Shown here one piece after another: positions 4,620 to 6,108 of a stretch of DNA of 6,108 nucleotides; position 1 is the first letter of the stretch; every line of letters starts with the position of its first letter. The position numbers were made by a program, and so were the translations under genes. The notes under the pieces were generated by a model that made no database searches, had not been told where the DNA came from, and saw only the letters and a program-made list of their open reading frames with translations. This stretch comes from an uncultured bacterium. Its GTDB lineage: Bacteria; Cyanobacteriota; Vampirovibrionia; Gastranaerophilales; Gastranaerophilaceae. The DNA is taken from positions 1-6,108 of the forward strand of contig USCK01000112.1 in NCBI GenBank assembly GCA_900553205.1, given 5' to 3'.

Positions 4620-6108
4620 TTATTTAAAGTAATCATCTTCATTACCTTCTTCATACTTGACTTTGATCTTTCTTGGGAAAGAACTAAGATTAGCAACTGC
4701 AAGATCTTTTGTCATCTTGAAGCAGGTTTGACCTTTTGCAAGATCAAATGTTAATTTTTTACCATTATACAAGTCATTGTATAATGTCATTAAGTCATTG
4801 TTATACTTATCTTTTGCAAGATTAAGTATTGACTTAACTGTGAGACCTTTACCTCTGAACATGTAATCATAGGTGTTATCACTTAAGAGAAGCTTATCAA
4901 TGTACATCTTCTTCATCAGGAATAAGCTCTCTACAGCACACTGGACATCTTCACGACCATTGAATGAGGTAAAGTCACTATGGAATTGTCCAAGGTTAGT
5001 TCCTTTTAATGGACGGTGGTACTTCTCTTCAAAAGCTTTTTCAAGCTTTTCAAGATCTTCATGAACAATATGCATGCTATCTGTGTCTTGATAGTAGATC
5101 CTGCACCCAATGTCATAAGCAAGACACATTACTTCATTCATGATACGCTTACTCATTGAAAGCACTTGGATACCGAGTAAGCTAAAGTTGAAATGGTTGT
5201 CGATTGGAACGATCTCTTTGATGCCATGGATGTCTGAGTCCATAAGATCTACTATCTCAACGATCTTATTATAATTCTTCACAATGTACCTGTCAGTCTC
5301 CTGATCTCCCTTAATGTACTTGATGTCCTTCTCGACAGGTTTCTCAATGGTTTTACCGTAACAACTATTCATGATTAACTTGTATAGTTGTTGAAGAGGG
5401 TTCTTTTGTTTCTTGTAATCAACCCTCTTTTGGAAGATCTTCTTGATTTCGTCTTGTATCCTGTAGTCTCTTTTACCATCCCAATAGTAACCTTTAATGA
5501 ACTCGAACTCAATTTGTTGGAAGTTGATGAGATCTTCAAGGAATATATTATCAACAACAACATTGATTGGTTCTGTGATCTCATCTGTGTTAACATTGAG
5601 TCCGTCAATCTTCTGAACTATTAATGGGAATGGATAGTGTTTGTGGACAGCTGTAATTTTGATCTCGACAACATATGCGGATTGTTTGGAAAGGAAATCC
5701 ATATTGAGTTGCCAGTCTTCAATCACCTTAGGAATGCCTTCTACTGTCCAGAGACGTGCCATTGCTGATGGATAAAGTGAAACAGCATCATAGTCGCAGA
5801 GATTCTTCTTTACATGCCACTTCTTATTGTACGCACACATGCACCTACCACCGTATACTGCTTTGGAAAGGAAATGACGTACATGACCACCTACCTTGTA
5901 CAATTGTTTATTAGGATAATAAACATTCTGGTTGAAGACTTCATTAGCGAGACTGGAAATGGATATAAAATGGATGACGTCAATGTTGAAGTCTTTCTTG
6001 AAACCTTCTCTGAACACATTGAAGCTTTCACGAAGGATGCGAACATCTTGAGTGCAATAGAACTCAGCGTATTTGTACATGTCAAAGTAATCATTGTTGA
6101 CTCTTGCA
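4620..6108 (-). CDS. PolB: Protein-primed family B DNA polymerase, C-terminal 495 aa (5' end outside window)
   Basis: This enzyme replicates linear element DNA from a protein primer. The frame stays open past the Met at 6080 to the right edge (reading ARVNNDYFD before it), so that Met is not the start. Numbering from it: Exo III motif YCTQD at 8-12; the YGGR linker motif at 76-79; motif A DAVSLYPS at 98-105; motif B KLIMNSCYG at 234-242; motif C YQDTDS at 330-335 with both metal-binding Asp; LGQFHSDF at 363-370; a KMY (KxY-type) site at 391-393, then RGKGL. All catalytic motifs are intact. Exo I, Exo II and any N-terminal domain lie beyond the window. Protein-primed type is judged from overall motif style and Polinton context. 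The stop is fused to TAAA on the minus strand. Composition is GC-richer than the integrase. Confidence 0.93.
   Translation of the reverse strand, partial: ARVNNDYFDMYKYAEFYCTQDVRILRESFNVFREGFKKDFNIDVIHFISISSLANEVFNQNVYYPNKQLYKVGGHVRHFLSKAVYGGRCMCAYNKKWHVKKNLCDYDAVSLYPSAMARLWTVEGIPKVIEDWQLNMDFLSKQSAYVVEIKITAVHKHYPFPLIVQKIDGLNVNTDEITEPINVVVDNIFLEDLINFQQIEFEFIKGYYWDGKRDYRIQDEIKKIFQKRVDYKKQKNPLQQLYKLIMNSCYGKTIEKPVEKDIKYIKGDQETDRYIVKNYNKIVEIVDLMDSDIHGIKEIVPIDNHFNFSLLGIQVLSMSKRIMNEVMCLAYDIGCRIYYQDTDSMHIVHEDLEKLEKAFEEKYHRPLKGTNLGQFHSDFTSFNGREDVQCAVESLFLMKKMYIDKLLLSDNTYDYMFRGKGLTVKSILNLAKDKYNNDLMTLYNDLYNGKKLTFDLAKGQTCFKMTKDLAVANLSSFPRKIKVKYEEGNEDDYFK

Noticed and set aside
5375..5624. Frames on both strands within the polymerase gene
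   Set aside because: They overlap the conserved polymerase region between motifs A and B and have no start signals.
6078..6080. Met at 6080 as polymerase start
   Set aside because: The frame continues to the window edge, and Exo III lies only 8 residues after it, so the exonuclease would be cut off.
1..6108. CRISPR array, tRNA, rRNA or terminal inverted repeat
   Set aside because: No regularly spaced direct repeats, RNA gene signatures or matching inverted ends were seen; the window is almost fully coding.

Overview
This window looks like an internal piece of a Maverick/Polinton, a large virus-like self-replicating DNA transposon. It carries three Polinton hallmark genes: a retrovirus-type integrase (878-2683, +), an A32-like FtsK/HerA genome-packaging ATPase (3124-3927, -) and the C-terminal half of a protein-primed family B DNA polymerase (4620-6108, -, running off the right edge). 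Capsid proteins, maturation protease and terminal inverted repeats are not visible and would lie outside the window.

The likely host is a trichomonad parabasalid such as Trichomonas vaginalis. Every complete gene starts 7-16 bases downstream of a TCAYTW-like element that matches the trichomonad initiator (Inr). Four of the stop codons in the window are fused to TAAA and one is followed directly by it, which fits the trichomonad poly(A) signal overlapping the stop codon. No introns or bacterial ribosome-binding sites are seen, and the DNA is AT-rich. T. vaginalis is known to carry very many Mavericks. The host call is an inference from these signals, not from a database match.

Layout, left to right. 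(1) 3-365 (+): C-terminal end of a fibre-like protein with two HxH repeats. (2) 390-659 (+): 89-aa acidic/basic orphan. (3) 672-854 (+): 60-aa single-pass membrane protein. (4) 878-2683 (+): integrase. (5) 2691-3083 (-): 130-aa orphan, converging on the integrase with 7 bases between the stops. (6) 3124-3927 (-): packaging ATPase. (7) A 41-base divergent promoter. (8) 3969-4208 (+): 79-aa orphan. (9) 4230-4601 (+): 123-aa orphan with a C-terminal coiled coil. (10) 4620-6108 (-): DNA polymerase, converging on gene 9. The longest non-coding gap is about 41 bases.

Together the genes describe an element that replicates by protein priming, can pack DNA with a viral motor, and inserts with a retroviral-type integrase. 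The fibre-like and small structural-looking orphans suggest a virion-forming capacity. All long frames are intact, so the copy is young, selected or still active. The least explained parts are the six non-hallmark proteins.
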